From positions 11,718,001 to 11,782,000 of the forward strand of contig NC_052140.2 of assembly GCF_016086655.4 (NCBI RefSeq): 64,000 nucleotides of DNA. Reading direction: 5' to 3'. The position numbers and the translations under genes are program-made. The stretch comes from Lepeophtheirus salmonis (lineage: Eukaryota; Arthropoda; Copepoda; Siphonostomatoida; Caligidae). Under the pieces are notes generated by a model, which was not told the DNA's origin, did not search any database, and saw nothing but the letters and a program-made list of their open reading frames with translations. Every line of letters starts with the position of its first letter. Position 1 is the first letter of the stretch. Shown piece by piece: positions 21,054-32,179 of this stretch.

Positions 21054-21546
21054 CACCGTGAAGTCGGTAATGACATTTTTTCTTGATCAGTTTAGTTATT
21101 TTCATTCATTGATTGTTTTCAAAAGCTCTCGTGTATCTTCTGGAATTAGTTTGGTTGGTTTTTTTGTCGTCTCATCAAATTATAATTTCGCTATATATTG
21201 TTTCTTCTCATTTTGTCAAGTCCTTGTTTTGTCAATAGAAAGTGAAATTTACGTTTTAGGCATACAAAACTGATAAATTCAATCTTTTCTTCGTCATGAG
21301 ATATACCTACGTTTAGGAAAAGATTTGTACTGTCGTGTTGGGCAAAATAAATACTCTCATAAACAACTTCGCAATTGCTGTAGTAAAAGAAATGAATTAT
21401 TTTCGAAGAGATGGCTTTAATGTGTATCTAGCGTTGTATGCACGTGATCGATTTACCCTGGATAATATTGAAAAGATAATAGTGAAAAGATAAGATTTTG
21501 CACTAAAAAAACCTTTTCAATAGTTTTTTGATTGTATGACTTAGTA
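21054..21546. other. no gene recognised
   Basis: AT-rich. The 77-residue plus frame at 21,040-21,273 is hydrophobic F/S/V-rich and unlike any family I know. Confidence 0.4.
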
Positions 21547-21735
21547 TTGTTTCAGTGTGCGTTAGAGTTGCAAAGAGAAAGAACGCCATATTTTAAGTGG
21601 AAAACGCAAGCCAGGGACTGAAAATGTGAATAACGTTTATTCTTTCGTCCATTCCGTTCTAGTAATTTTGATACCAAAGATGCACCACGCTCTGAAATTC
21701 CAATTGTGCAAAATAACGACTTCTTATATGGAGTT
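21547..21735 (+). pseudogene. mariner N-terminal DNA-binding fragment
   Basis: After the worn start ELQRERTPYFKW, the key block is FRPFRSSNFDTKDAPRSEIP then IVQNND (about 21,640-21,720), the second helix-turn-helix and linker of classic mariner transposases (FRSGNFDxKDAPRSGRP). An upstream stop and a shift break it. The same part of the same lineage is at 45.7 kb, and its catalytic half may correspond to the copy at 56.1-56.8 kb. No TIR seen. Confidence 0.7.
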
Positions 21736-21984
21736 CGAACCAAATGGAACATTAGAAACCTTTAGATTTTGTATTTTATAACATTTCAACCCCCTTTTTG
21801 AACAGCCAGTAGTGTAAGAAAGAACGGGATCTCCAGGCAAATCGCTGGGTCTAGTTGAAAGGGGATCAAAACTGCTAAAGTGTAGATGATGGTCCATTAC
21901 GGGTCGGTAACTTTTGAAGCAAAGACCCACATTGAACTGAAACTAGAGTTATAGGATCTGTTGCATCACTACTGGTATATACGA

Positions 21985-22440
21985 GTGTGGTCTGAAGTTT
22001 TTCCAAACTAACATCAACTACATTTTTTCTAAGTTTATTTTTCCTTTTTGTTACATAGTCACTTTGTAACTCTTCATACTTCTACCAACGACACTCCCAT
22101 CTTTGTTAGCTATTTAATGTTTTTCTCTGCAAAATAATTGTTCACGATATTTTTTTTTTGTACAATTATGTACTCCGACTTGGATTGACTTAAACTCGTC
22201 AATTTGAACAAAACAAGTCTTTATACCTCCGTTATTGTTTGAATCTATTTCAATGTTACACTTTCAAAAACAAATATAAAATGACTGCTCGTTATTGTCC
22301 ATTTTCAAAAAAAACACCCACATCAACTTCATCGAACGACTGTTCCATAACAGCTGTGCTTCCAAAATGGCAGAAACTTAAGGGAGTAACAGCTATAACA
22401 AATACTAGATAGATGTGACTCAGAACACAATAAAGGAAGG
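21985..22440 (-). mobile_element. mariner family E, deletion derivative
   Basis: The left (3') end starts GTGTGGTCTGAAGTTTTTCC, the family E terminal repeat. Inside on the minus strand lies the transposase C-terminus (22,030-22,100, RWE.RW.KYEELQSDYVTK-like), then a jump to the 5' arm (GTAACAGCTATAACA... near 22,330-22,425). The layout equals the copy at 29.2-29.7 kb, so both derive from the same internally deleted form. The right end is worn. Confidence 0.65.
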
Positions 22441-22879
22441 AGGTGTCACGTATATATCTCAAAATTGTTTTTTCTAATCTCTAATTCTGATTCGTCTAAA
22501 ATTACGTATATGCGCTTTTTCATCTCTTGCGCAGTTCATTGTTATATCACGTCCTTTTACTCAGATTCATCTAATGTAATTTAATATATGTAAGTCAACG
22601 TTTTGGACTGGGTAATGTATTTTTCTTTTCATTACACCAGAAATAAAAACCATTAATTAAAACCATAGTTTATAGTATCTTAATCCTAATTATGCTCTTA
22701 AAAATCATAAAAAGTTATTTTTAAACAAAAATACATACCTCTAAACATCTACGAAGGGCATTTATATTCTATATTTTTTGATGGAGGTAACAAAAATTCC
22801 GAACATAATTAATATAAATAGTTTGTGTTTACTTTTTATTTCAACCATCTTGTCTCCTCTTTCCTTTTTAGTCTCTTGA

Positions 22880-22960
22880 GATGTAAGTAGCTTTGATTTA
22901 CTAGTGCTTCCATCTTCACATTGAGTCGGGCCATTTTCAGACCAACCTCGTATGTACAGT
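22880..22960 (-). mobile_element. mariner family E, 5' end fragment
   Basis: Inverted, it reads GAGGTTGGTCTGAAAATGGC then CAATGTGAAGATGGAAGCAC, matching the 5' tip and arm of family E. The rest is absent. Confidence 0.6.
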
Positions 22961-23139
22961 TGCACAAAAAATAAGAAAAACTTAGAAACGAATTATACAT
23001 TCATCAATCAACTGTACTATGTACTAAAAAAAACCATTTTGTAGTAGTTATACATTATACCATTTATCAGAATGGATAAAAAATGAATTTTTGTTTTTGA
23101 TCTGCATAAAAGATAAATGATGTTGCCTGCTGCCGGGTG

Positions 23140-23475
23140 AACTGTATAATGGGCTGTATATAAATGAACATTCGGACAGTTTATTTTTTAACTTTTTCGG
23201 AAATGTTGTCATACGGTAACAAAATAATCTATGGAAAATTTCAATTTCATAGGATGTTATCTTTAGGTAGCAGATCTTGTTCAATGTTTGAAAATAGACA
23301 AAAGTTTTTTTATTTAATAAATAAAGATTAAAATAGAGGATGAATCATTATTTTGCATTGATTAATTATGATAGACCTTGTTCTGACCTATTATAAATAT
23401 TAATAATGTATTTTTTAAAAGCTTTAAAGAGAGAATAACGTAAGAAAATTTTGATTTTTCCTTTCTGAAAAAAAA
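23140..23475 (+). repeat. R2 MITE, partial copy
   Basis: It shares TTTTTTAACTTTTTCGGAAATG, GTTGTCATACGGTAAC, GATGTTATCTTTAGGTAGCA, TTAATTATGATAGACC and GAGAATAACGTAAGAAAATT with 47.04-47.40 kb, and its arm with the complete R2 at 61.35-62.05 kb. Confidence 0.7.
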
Positions 23476-23574
23476 AAAATATGCAGCTGACTATACGAGG
23501 ATCCTCAAATTTTCCAAACTTTTCTCTTTTTTTTTTTTCCATTGGACAAAATTATTGTATTATTAGGAATTTGA

Positions 23575-23840
23575 ATTACTTCGAGATGGATCCTTTATTC
23601 TACTTTGAGTCCAACAAGGAATTACACTTATAATTCTCGAGTAGTTCTTCATTGTTACTCTCCGTCTTTTATGACCACATTCACTAGTAGATATATTCAG
23701 TCTTAAAGAATATAATAATATTAATGATCACAGCTTCAGACAATAAAAGCCGGTCCAGATTGCCGACTAGAAAAATCACTCCACTTTTCTAGGATATATT
23801 TTATACATCTGTAAATATACCTATGAATCATTGTAAATTT
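23575..23840 (+). repeat. R1 repeat copy
   Basis: TACTTTGAGTCCAACAAGGA, CACTTATAATTCTCGAGTAG, TTGTTACTCTCCGTCTTTTA, CACAGCTTCAGACAATAAAA and TAGGATATATTTTATACATC lie in R1 order. The 5' third is missing. Confidence 0.75.
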
Positions 23841-24850
23841 TTGCTTGTTTATTTTGGTAAAATTACGTCTTTTCACCGACATATGGCTACGTTTTCCAAA
23901 CGATGCACTTTTTCTATTATGCAGGAATCAAAAAGTTTCACGTTATCACGCGAAAAATTCTGCTTAATCCGAGCCTGTTATGAATGTTGATGTATCTAAC
24001 GGAATCTTATTTGTTGTCCGGTTAAATGATTTTGGTATAAACGTCGGGGAAAAAATCTTTCGGGTAATATCGTTACGTGGACATTATCATTGAGAGACAA
24101 AATTATTTGAGATAAAGTCATTGTAAGCAGTATGATTCTGAGTAATTCCATTGCAAGACATTATTGTCGTCTGTAATTTCATTGAAATTTATATTTTATT
24201 GAATAATAATACTTTTCATAAAGCTTACATTTAGCAATTGCTTTTATTAAAATCGGATGATTAATGAAGGACAAAATCCATTTTATAAAAAAATAAAAAT
24301 ACAAAATAGTATTGGTTGTAAATAAAGATCGCACCCTTTAAATAGAATACAATCATCTACTGATCAAAATAATACAATTTTCAAAACTGATGAAAGATCA
24401 AAGGGGTACCAAAGTAATCATTTCTAAGCACTTTTCAATTGCTTTCAAATTCAATATTCCAGATACTTTTTTGAAGTTATAATATTTTTGGGTTATATTA
24501 TGTAAATATACCATCCAAATCCATTCATTTTTCCCTGTCACGTTGCCAAAACTTAGATTCATATCTTTTATGATGGGGGTTGAAGCTTTTATGATTGACG
24601 AGTTTAGATAGAATATATTATACACCATTATTCCTATTTATTATTTATGTACACATTATAATGTTTCGTTTAAAAAATAACAACATTGATGTTCTTCTAA
24701 GCATTTGATATGTCTACAGATTAGTGCTGTTATAATACAAATATTTTCCAACCGGTTCGGATATCAAAATAGTTAAGTAAATTTAACCAAAACAACAAAA
24801 ACATTATATGTAATATTACAACATTCTTATTTCCTAGATCATAAATATGT
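23841..24850. other. no gene recognised
   Basis: AT-rich. A 76-residue minus frame at 24,398-24,628 is open but matches nothing I know. Part of 23,880-24,130 carries loosely repeated GACAAAAT/GTCATTG motifs. Confidence 0.4.
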
Positions 24851-24851
24851 A

Positions 24852-25085
24852 CAGGGTGTGTAAGCTATCTACGTCCCCACTTTGGTGCACTATTTTGAGT
24901 AATCTCAGGCACTTAAGAAGCTGATTTTTGTTTGTTAGATATGCTGTTTAAGCCTGCACCATTCGGAAAAGCAATTGAATCAATGGACGAATTTTTTGTT
25001 CCAAATATTTGAAAACGGAACGGAGCCCTCCTTCAAATCCAGGCCGGAAACGGCTACATAACAATTGCTTGAACTGTAGTACTCA
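24852..25085 (+). mobile_element. mariner family A, 5' arm only
   Basis: Begins TA-CAGGGTGTGTAAGCTATC, matching the left end of the 62.25-kb element (CAGGATGCGTAAGCTATC), and runs through CTGCACCATTCGGAAAAG and the shared arm to about GCTTGAACTG. Transposase sequence does not follow; an unrelated coding relic does. Confidence 0.7.
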
Positions 25086-26240
25086 GTGAGATGATCAGGT
25101 CTTGCTCTCTCAAGATACAAAAAATTCCAGATTGATCTATGTATACATTGACTGGAAAGATAAAGAAAACAAAACGTTACAAAGGTTTCACCCAAAAGTG
25201 AAACATTTCAAGAAATCACTCAAACAGGAAGATATCAGGCGGTTTAACGACTGCAAAAGTGGAGCTGGATTTGTGGTACTGTCTTTTAAAAAAACCATCA
25301 ACCTAACGTATAGATTCGAGAATATAGACATCGATGAGGGGATTTTCCTCATTGTAAGAGGATTGGAAAATCTTGCAACAGCTCAAAGTCCGGTTGAGGT
25401 AACAATTAAAAATGACTCTGAAGCATCCATGACGTCTCTAAGAGAAGTAATGACGAAGTTTGGTGAGATTACCAGCAAGGTAGAACATGTTTTATACTCC
25501 CTAACCCCAAAAAATGAGGTACAATTAGAGTTTTTGAAAACATGAAACCAAATAAGTTATGGAAAATTAACTTTTTTTATAAAATCCAAAGAGGAGATTT
25601 CCTTCGACAATTTCTGTTAAGGACATAAAGCTTGAATTAATATATGGGGTCGAACACATACTATTTTTTAGATGTCTAAAGTTTGGTCCTACCAAATCCA
25701 AATATTCGTCCCAAAAAAAAAAAAAATTATTCTATATGGTTTTTGAAAAGAGTTTTCGAACCCGTACAATTGAATGTGTTGTGGAGAGAAGTTTTATTGA
25801 AAAAGCTGCCATTTTAGAGGAGCAGGGGAGTTAATGTCATTAATGAATACGTTCAACAGGTCCTAGTGTGTAAAGTTTATCTCTATCCCAACAAGACGAT
25901 CATAAGATTGACACCAATATACCACAAAACACTTCACTCAGAGACGATTGGAAAATGGTTTGAAGTAAAAAACCAGAAGTTCCCACCTAGAAACAACACT
26001 TAACGAAAAAAAAGCGAAGATGGCATTTTCATCCCCACTGGGGAACTCTCTGGGGGGGGGCACAGGAAAATAACCAAGAACAAATTTTAATCTGTCCAGA
26101 CGAAGACGTAAAGAAAAATGTTGGAGAAATTGGCTTTTCAGAACCTGATGGGTATTTGATGTTAAATAGAAACCGAAAAAAAGCTAAAAAAATCAATTTC
26201 AATGTTCCTATCTGTAAGTACACATAACGTCAACTCCATT
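25085..26240 (+). pseudogene. unidentified coding relic, part 1
   Basis: The longest intact piece is 25,102-25,545 (147 residues). It runs DWKDKENKTLQRF, LKQEDIRRFNDCKSGAGFVV, RFENIDIDEGIFLIVRGLEN, VEVTIKNDSEASMTSLREVM and KVEHVLYSLTPKNEVQLEFL, a mixed globular composition unlike chance frames. Beyond the stop, protein-like runs continue in two frames: SVKDIKLELIYGVEHILFF, EKSFRTRTIECVVERSFIEK, NEYVQQVLVCKVYLYPN, DGIFIPTGELSGGG, and VGEIGFSEPDGYLMLNRNRK up to about 26,220. I see no DDE, reverse transcriptase, integrase or zinc-finger signature. It could be a host pseudogene, a viral relic or a transposon gene. Confidence 0.45.
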
Positions 26241-26339
26241 GCATCTAATGGATAGCCTTCTCAAATATTTAAATGCAACGCGATTCCCAGATCCGGTGAC
26301 TCTTGTTAAGCTCTGAGAGGATGGTTAAAATTTTAAAAA

Positions 26340-26940
26340 GGTGACAAATTGGATGACAAACCCCAAATAAATATCCTGCATAAGATTAAAATATGGAACA
26401 TGATTTGGCTTTCAAAGGTTATCTTCCTCCTTTGGTACACCCCGTTTTCGGAAAAAGTATGTTGTCGGAATTTCGAAGGCAACATCACAACTTTCTTTGG
26501 CACTCGAGACTGCCGTACGTGGCAAAATTTTGTCTTTATGCTCTGACGGCAATGTAGGGTTTAGATCTGAAAAGCATTAAGTACGTTTGGAAATCGTTAA
26601 ATGTTAAATTCATCATGCCTATTCAGACTGAGAAGTAATATAGACTTCTAGTAAATCATGATTGTCCGTTTGAAGAGGAAATTTAATTAATATACTTGCA
26701 CTACGTTTGAAGAGATAATTAGCATGGGCCTGGGACGATGAGACTTGACGGTTTCTGGAAGCTAATGACAAAATTGTGGAGCTAGAGAAAAATGGCTCCA
26801 CTATCGTATGGTCAACTCATCTATTTTCACTAATAAATCCGTAGAGGATGAAGAGAAGTGGATTTGCTCCTTTTGCAGTTCAGCAATCGAAACCTAGAGG
26901 CATATAAATCATGATTGTCCAAGAGACTCCTATATTATAG
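26340..26940 (+). pseudogene. unidentified coding relic, part 2
   Basis: Fragments in changing frames include HDLAFKGYLPPLVHPVFGKS, HHNFLWHSRLPYVAKF, then NDKIVELEKNGSTIVWSTHL with EEKWICSFCSSAIET near 26,860-26,900. Cys-x2-Cys followed by HDCP in another frame suggests a zinc-binding end, but this is weak. It probably continues the 25.1-26.2-kb relic because no element boundary lies between. No family was recognised. Confidence 0.3.
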
Positions 26941-27861
26941 CTTTGGCTTTGGATGAGTGCCTCGTAATGTCTTCTCCAAGTCATAAAAACTACTCTAAAT
27001 GAGAAGCTGTTGATAATTAAAGCTTTTTTTCCCTCTTCACAGCCAGGTCTTGCAATTCCAACATATCTATGGGGCCGGATAAACTCATAGGGAAGTAAAT
27101 CTCCATTTTAGACGCTGTTAGAGAGGACGGCTCTCGCTGAGTTCGTATACATCTTAACGATTGACCAGGGAATTCTATAGACTAGAGAGATTATAGACGA
27201 CTCTTCTTTGTTAATATTTAATTAAATGAATGAAAATAATTCTTACGCCGTGACGTCAACAGAGAGTTGATCGCTACTACGTCATATCTGAATGATATAT
27301 TGGATGAAAGAAAAGGAGGGAGCAAGGAGTCTACTTGAATTTTAATTGTAAGTCCTCGTTGGACTCAGAGTAGAATCGGGGATCGATATTGGACACATCT
27401 TTAAAAAAGATGTTTACCTTTTTTTTTTATGTTGACCCAAGGCATGTGTAATATTGTTTTCTTATCCTTTTTAAAATACTCTGATAATATATATAATTGG
27501 TTTTAACTATGTACTTATATTTTTATTTGAATTTTCAATAATGTAAAATTTACAATCTTGGACCGAATAAATCAATATTCACTCTAAAAATAAATAAATA
27601 AGTAGTCTTCTAAATTAATTCAAAATGGGTAAAATGAGAAATCGGTCAAAATGGGGATTTCGTTTTTTTTTCGGTTGGAAAAAAACCCGTTGGAAGACGA
27701 TGAAATATTGGACTTGTAGATACTCAAAAGTTTGTAGACATTTGTCTGTAAATTCGTTGGCATATAATGTTGATACATACAAATTGATTTTTACTAAAGT
27801 ATCTGTCCTTTTCGGTATTACTTTTCTCTAAATTCTTAATAATACACGTCATATAATATAC
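26941..27861. other. mostly featureless; contains a short R1 piece
   Basis: Apart from the R1 piece at 27.34 kb there is no recognisable frame. The 68-residue plus frame at 27,625 (KMRNRSKWGFRFFFGWKK) is basic and aromatic but without a match I know. Confidence 0.4.
27340..27396 (-). repeat. R1 repeat, short inverted piece
   Basis: AATTGTAAGTCCTCGTTGGACTCAGAGTAGAATCGGGGATCGA is the inverse of the core R1 phrase (GATCCTCAATTCTACTCTGAGTCCAACAAGGAC). Confidence 0.7.
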
Positions 27862-27933
27862 AGGTGCTATGCTATAATGTCTAGAAGAATGCCTAAACGC
27901 TCACCCAGGCAACACTGGGTAATTCTTTGCTAG
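27862..27933 (+). mobile_element. Helitron-like 3' end (R4)
   Basis: Begins near TACAGGTGCTATGCTATAATG and ends ...TTTGCTAG followed by T. A hairpin CCCAG-GCAACA-CTGGG (27,904-27,919) sits 10 bases before the final CTAG, the classic Helitron 3' arrangement (hairpin then CTRR, inserted before T). Related copies are at 33.6-33.8 and 43.9-44.15 kb. Confidence 0.6.
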
Positions 27934-28330
27934 TCATCTATATTATTAAAAGAAAATGTGCCTTCTAGTTGACGCCTAATTACTCCAGGCAATGCCGTGT
28001 CCTACCGTCAATTAAATAATAAATTTTTAGAATTGAATGAGAATGGAATTCGGATTGAGCAAAATAATGGTTTTTTTTCTATCATAGTATTGCATACCTA
28101 ACGGGCTTGTAAAAAATGTATGTTAAAAGCTCTATAGCTTTATATTCCCATATACTAGCCTCCAATTTCCTGTATGACAACTTTCATGGACCTAGATACT
28201 ATTTTGAAATAAAATATTACATAGATGTTCTTGACCTTTCATGAAGAAAATATAATGCCTAGTATATGTTACACTCCTAGGAAATCAGCTTATATACAAT
28301 GTCCATGTTTATTTGTTTTAACAAAAAAAT
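27934..28330. other. no gene recognised
   Basis: AT-rich; CCAGGCAATGCCG near 27,984 may be a second worn R4 piece. Confidence 0.35.
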
Positions 28331-28979
28331 TAGTGATGTGTCACGAGCAAAACTCGTGAATTAGTACTCAAATTTTATAAAGTAAACGAAAAAGACACAC
28401 AAAAACTCGACTCCTGAGTCTAAATTGCGAATATTGACTCGTAACTTGCCAAGAATTATGTTAATCCCTCTTCCCTCTTTTCCTTTTTTGAGCACATTAA
28501 CGAATGTAAATCTTCAAAAACGTATTTTATTTATTTGGATACAAAAAGTTTCTCGTCCACAAGAGGAATAAAAGCTACTACATCAGTGCCAGTTAAGATT
28601 GTGAATCATATTATTACTAATTATAGAACGGAAAAATAATTTTTAGATGACAAGTTTTCAATAAATCAGAATAAAATATGACTTTTTGACTGACGAATTT
28701 GTTCGAGCTCAAAAAGTGTTTGGAAGTATCAGAGGAAGGAGGATTGGAAGGGCTATAGCCCCCTTTGTGTATTTATCACATCAAAATTGTCAGTTAGTCA
28801 GAAATTGGAAGTTTCATAACCATATGAGTAATGAGTATTCTAACGAGTAACGAATATTCAAGCGAGTAACGAGTATTCTAGCAAGGAACGAGTATAGCTC
28901 GTAGTTCTTCCAGTTTTTTGTTTTTTTTATAAATTCGAAAATACTCGAGTGGCAACATTCAGCCTTCGGCACATCACTA
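28331..28979. mobile_element. hAT-type MITE with internal minisatellite
   Basis: The ends are TAGTGATGTGTC and its near-inverse GGCACATCACTA. The flanks give an almost perfect 8-bp duplication (AAAAAAAT against CAAAAAAT), as hAT elements produce. The 649-bp body is non-coding. It shares the TAGTGATG tip with the element at 54.9 kb. Confidence 0.75.
28826..28900. repeat. 19-bp minisatellite, four units
   Basis: Successive units are GAGTAATGAGTATTCTAAC, GAGTAACGAATATTCAAGC, GAGTAACGAGTATTCTAGC and a degraded fourth. Confidence 0.85.
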
Positions 28980-29220
28980 CAAAAAATTAAGGGGAAAAAA
29001 ATAAATAAATAAACGAACACCATCTGGTCTAACCTCATCTTAATGTCCTTACCCAATCAGATATGAAAACATTAAGACCTTAAAAAATAACACATAAAGA
29101 AATCGAATTATTCTTCATTAGGAGATATCAGTGTATTTTACCAAATGAGATGCTTTAAAAGTAAGATTAGTTCGTAGAAATAATTCTCATCGTCTCAGTA
29201 ATAACAGTAATTTTTGAGCA

Positions 29221-29713
29221 GTGGTTCTCAAACTTTTTACATCTGAACAAATAAAGATATAATAATTTTTTTTTTCATTTTTTAACATAGTCTCCTTGTA
29301 ATTCTTGATACTTCTCCCAGCGATGCTCCCATCTCTGTAACGTGTCCAAAAAGTACTCGGAATTTTGAATACAAAATTATTGTTCACAAAGGTGATTGCC
29401 TCTTCATCTGGCAAGAGTCCTTGTAGTCCACTTTTTAGACTGAATTTTTGTTTCGAGCGTATAATGGTGTATCTAAGTTTCATCTACATAAATTAATGAG
29501 TCCTAAAACTCAGGCAAAAGAGCAATATTGGATTTTATCAATTATCCCAAAAGCACTTACTTCAACTCACTCAAACGACTGTTACATAACAACTGGGCAA
29601 ATGGCTAAAACTTTGGTGAGTAACTGTCAAAATATGCTAGATCGATGTGACTAGTATTTATTTACGAGTGCTGTCATCTTGAAGTTGAGTTAAGAAGCTT
29701 TTCAGACCACCTT
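29221..29713 (-). mobile_element. mariner family E, deletion derivative
   Basis: The right (5') tip, inverted, reads GGTGGTCTGAAAAGCTTC and the left tip reads GTGGTTCTCAAACTTTTTAC. Between them on the minus strand is the 5' arm (29,480-29,705) joined directly to the transposase C-terminus (29,270-29,440). About 490 bp remain of the element. Confidence 0.72.
29270..29440 (-). pseudogene. mariner family E transposase C-terminus
   Basis: The minus strand reads LPDEEAITFVNNNFV, then after a shift YFLDTLQRWEHRWEKYQELQ then GDYVKK and a stop. This matches the usual end of a mariner clade, EAIAYVNNxF...FLxxLQRWEHRWEKCIELQGDYVEK. Everything before it, including all three catalytic residues, was deleted. 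Related C-termini are at 22.0-22.1, 37.15-37.28 and 54.13-54.21 kb. Confidence 0.78.
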
Positions 29714-29899
29714 TTATTGTATAACTCTACTTTTCCTTTAAAATAAACAGAAAAAAAAGCCACAAATCATTGAGCCGTTAGTCAAATAAGCCAATTACAC
29801 CCACTGCTATTTATCTCTTTATTACACCCATACTGTGTGCCTAGAGCAAAAGTATTCAGGATACATTATTTCAATTTTGAGATGCATAGTGTACATCTG

Positions 29900-30740
29900 A
29901 AAATGGTGCGTGGACAAAACGTTCGACTGACAAAATGTCGAATCGACAAAACTTCGAATAGACAAAACGTCGACCATTGAATATAAAATAAGATAATCCT
30001 CCAAATGGTTTTGCGATATACCCCATTCAAACATTTCCCACCTGAAACATACCCAAACCCTCAGCACCACTCCTATATAAACTACCAATAAGGGCCCCTC
30101 CAAACCTCCTGATACAATTTGAATGTTGGGACTGTTTTTTGGGTACTACTGTATCCCAAAATGGGATTACACCCACCTCCACTATTTAACCAAACACTAA
30201 GAAACCCTTCACAACCCCTCATTTACACCCCTAATGTTGGGGCTGTTTTGGTGTTTTGTTCCATAGTGCACGACAACATGTGGATCCAAGGTTACTTTGG
30301 GACCCCTTACAGTTGTTGAGGTTGCAGCAGTGGGTTTTAATCTGTCTAGTGAGGCTGTCATTGCACAAAACCTGTATTCTGAGGTAAATATTGGGATGTT
30401 ACAAGGCATAAAAAATAACTGGTTCCATATATTGTTTGATATTCTTTTTTTAAGTGTTGCAACATTTACTCTGCAGATATTTCCTAACGTATACATTCAT
30501 TGCCCCCTACATAAACAAAAGTAATAGTCCCTCAACCCCCTCTCCATTTATGCCCCGAAAGTTGGGATGTTTTCATGCATTGCCAGGTCCCAAAAGGGGA
30601 TGAAACCCACCACCTTCAGATAAGTTACCTTCAAAGGCCCCTCTCAACACCTCAATTTATTTCCAGGAAGTTGGGGCGGCTACTTTTGAATACCGCCAGT
30701 TCCCAAAACGAAACAGCCCCAAATATCAAGGTAATGTTTT
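29900..30740 (+). repeat. R3 composite repeat with about 3-4 related units
   Basis: It starts with a short array of GACAAAACGTCGA-type motifs, then related units built from CCCCTC..., AATGTTGGGACTGTTTTTTG, GGTACTACTGTATCCCAAAA, TGGGATTACACCCACC. Units recur near 30,085, 30,190, 30,530 and 30,640. An inverted copy with the same order lies at 36.77-36.99 kb. The open frames here are readings of repeat. Confidence 0.6.
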
Positions 30741-31504
30741 GACCTACTACTCTCCAACTCTATGTGTAGTTTTACACGGTAGCATAATATTAAGCTGAAT
30801 AGTAAAAATAATGATGACCCAACAAAATTCCAGATTTTCTAAAATGTAAAATACTTCATTTTGTAACACATTGTCATTGAGAATTTTGGAGCAAAACAGA
30901 TGCAGTTTGGCACTAAAATTTACTCACGATTTTGTCGCCTGTTACTGGTTTAGTGAGGAATTTATATGTTGATTGGTATAGAAATAAACATTCTATTCAG
31001 TCATGAAACATTGTATTTCCAAGATATTCGGCAGAATATTTAGTCTAATTAGTGTTGCGGAAGTCCTTAATTATTCGACCCGGTACCATCCAGTCTTAAG
31101 ACCTTTCCTATTGGTCCTTAGGACTGCCGGTCCATGGCAATAGTAGGTAAGGTTGTCAATCTTTGCTAACGGTCCTTCATTTTTTTCTTAAATATGTCGA
31201 TGGTTTATTAAGCCAAATACGGTGTATGAGTATATGATAATTTGTTGGAAAAAATTTTCAAATATTAAATTTGTTGCAAAAAAAAAAATTCAAAAATCAA
31301 GTGGTCTTCTCTAAAAATGAAATTTTTGGAAAAATTTTTTGGAAAAAAATTTGAAAAATCTACAGTTGCTCACAAAAAACTTCATATATTAAATATAGTC
31401 ACTCTCAAAAAACTATTTTTTTTTTAAATTGACAGTTGATCAAAAAGAATTAAATTTATACCAAACAAATTTCAAAAATTGACAGCAAACCCTCAGTCCG
31501 TCAT
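30741..31504. other. no gene; low-complexity AT block
   Basis: 31,240-31,490 is built of AAATTTTTTGGAAAAA-type runs like those at 49.5-49.8 kb. No gene seen. Confidence 0.5.
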
Positions 31505-31665
31505 TTATGAAGACAACCATTAGTTACTACTTTATACTTAGATGTTGTGTCTTCAAGAATTAAATACTACCTACAGCAGCTTCGAAAAATACAAAAATAA
31601 ACACTTTTTTAAATTGCCAACTAAAAAAAAACATTCGCTTTCTAGAACGTATTTATATACCTTTT
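31505..31665 (+). repeat. R1 repeat, 3' part
   Basis: TTAGTTACTACTTTATACTTAG, TGTCTTCAAGAATTAAATAC and CGCTTTCTAGAACGTATTTA are R1 3' phrases, also found inverted at 44.40-44.55 kb. Confidence 0.65.
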
Positions 31666-31839
31666 AGTACGGATATGTTATGTACACAAGAAGCAAAACT
31701 CAAGTCCTTTGTTTGGAGAATAAAAAATAAACAAGACGAATCTAAAGGTGATTATAAATCAACTGCAGAGCGTGTTGATCTCAAAATGAGGTATGAATAC
31801 TACAGGAATATGTTATTTTTTACCAACTACAAAAAATCT

Positions 31840-32115
31840 TACACGTATTTTTGTGCATACTTTCTTCAAGTTTAGTTTTTTATAAGTACAATAGGAACAC
31901 TTATTCTAGATTAACAATGTAAGATTTATACTTGATTCAGCTGAAAATATCTTATATGAATTTTTTATACATGCAAGTTGATGGATTACAACGAATTTCT
32001 ATTAAAAAAAAGATATTATGATTGAATATCGGATTCTTTTTGAAAGTAATTTAGAGGGAAAAAACTTATTTTGGAGTATGATACTATACTTTGTGGGAGC
32101 TAGGCTTGTATCGGT
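31840..32115 (+). repeat. R5 repeat, uninterrupted copy
   Basis: Matches 42.43-43.44 kb in order: TATTTTTGTGCATACTTTCT, GGAACACTTATT, TTTATACTTGATTCAGCTGA, TTACAACGAATTTCTAT, GATTTAGAGG-like and AAAAACTTATTTTG. At 31,888-31,892 (AGTACA) it holds the site where the other copy has a mariner. Confidence 0.72.
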
Positions 32116-32179
32116 CTAACTGCAAGTAACTATTAGAGGAAAGAAATGTACACAAATCCCAATCGTAAGCTGAAAATAG

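Noticed and set aside
24398..24628. 76-residue minus-strand frame as an exon
   Set aside because: Residue content is moderately protein-like, but no splice signals, motif or composition change supports it.
28826..28900. Regular 19-bp repeats as a CRISPR array
   Set aside because: Units are contiguous with no spacers, lie inside a MITE, and the genome is eukaryotic.
29822..30103. 93-residue minus-strand open frame
   Set aside because: It lies in the R3 repeat, which recurs inverted at 36.8 kb; the frame is a reading of repeat units.
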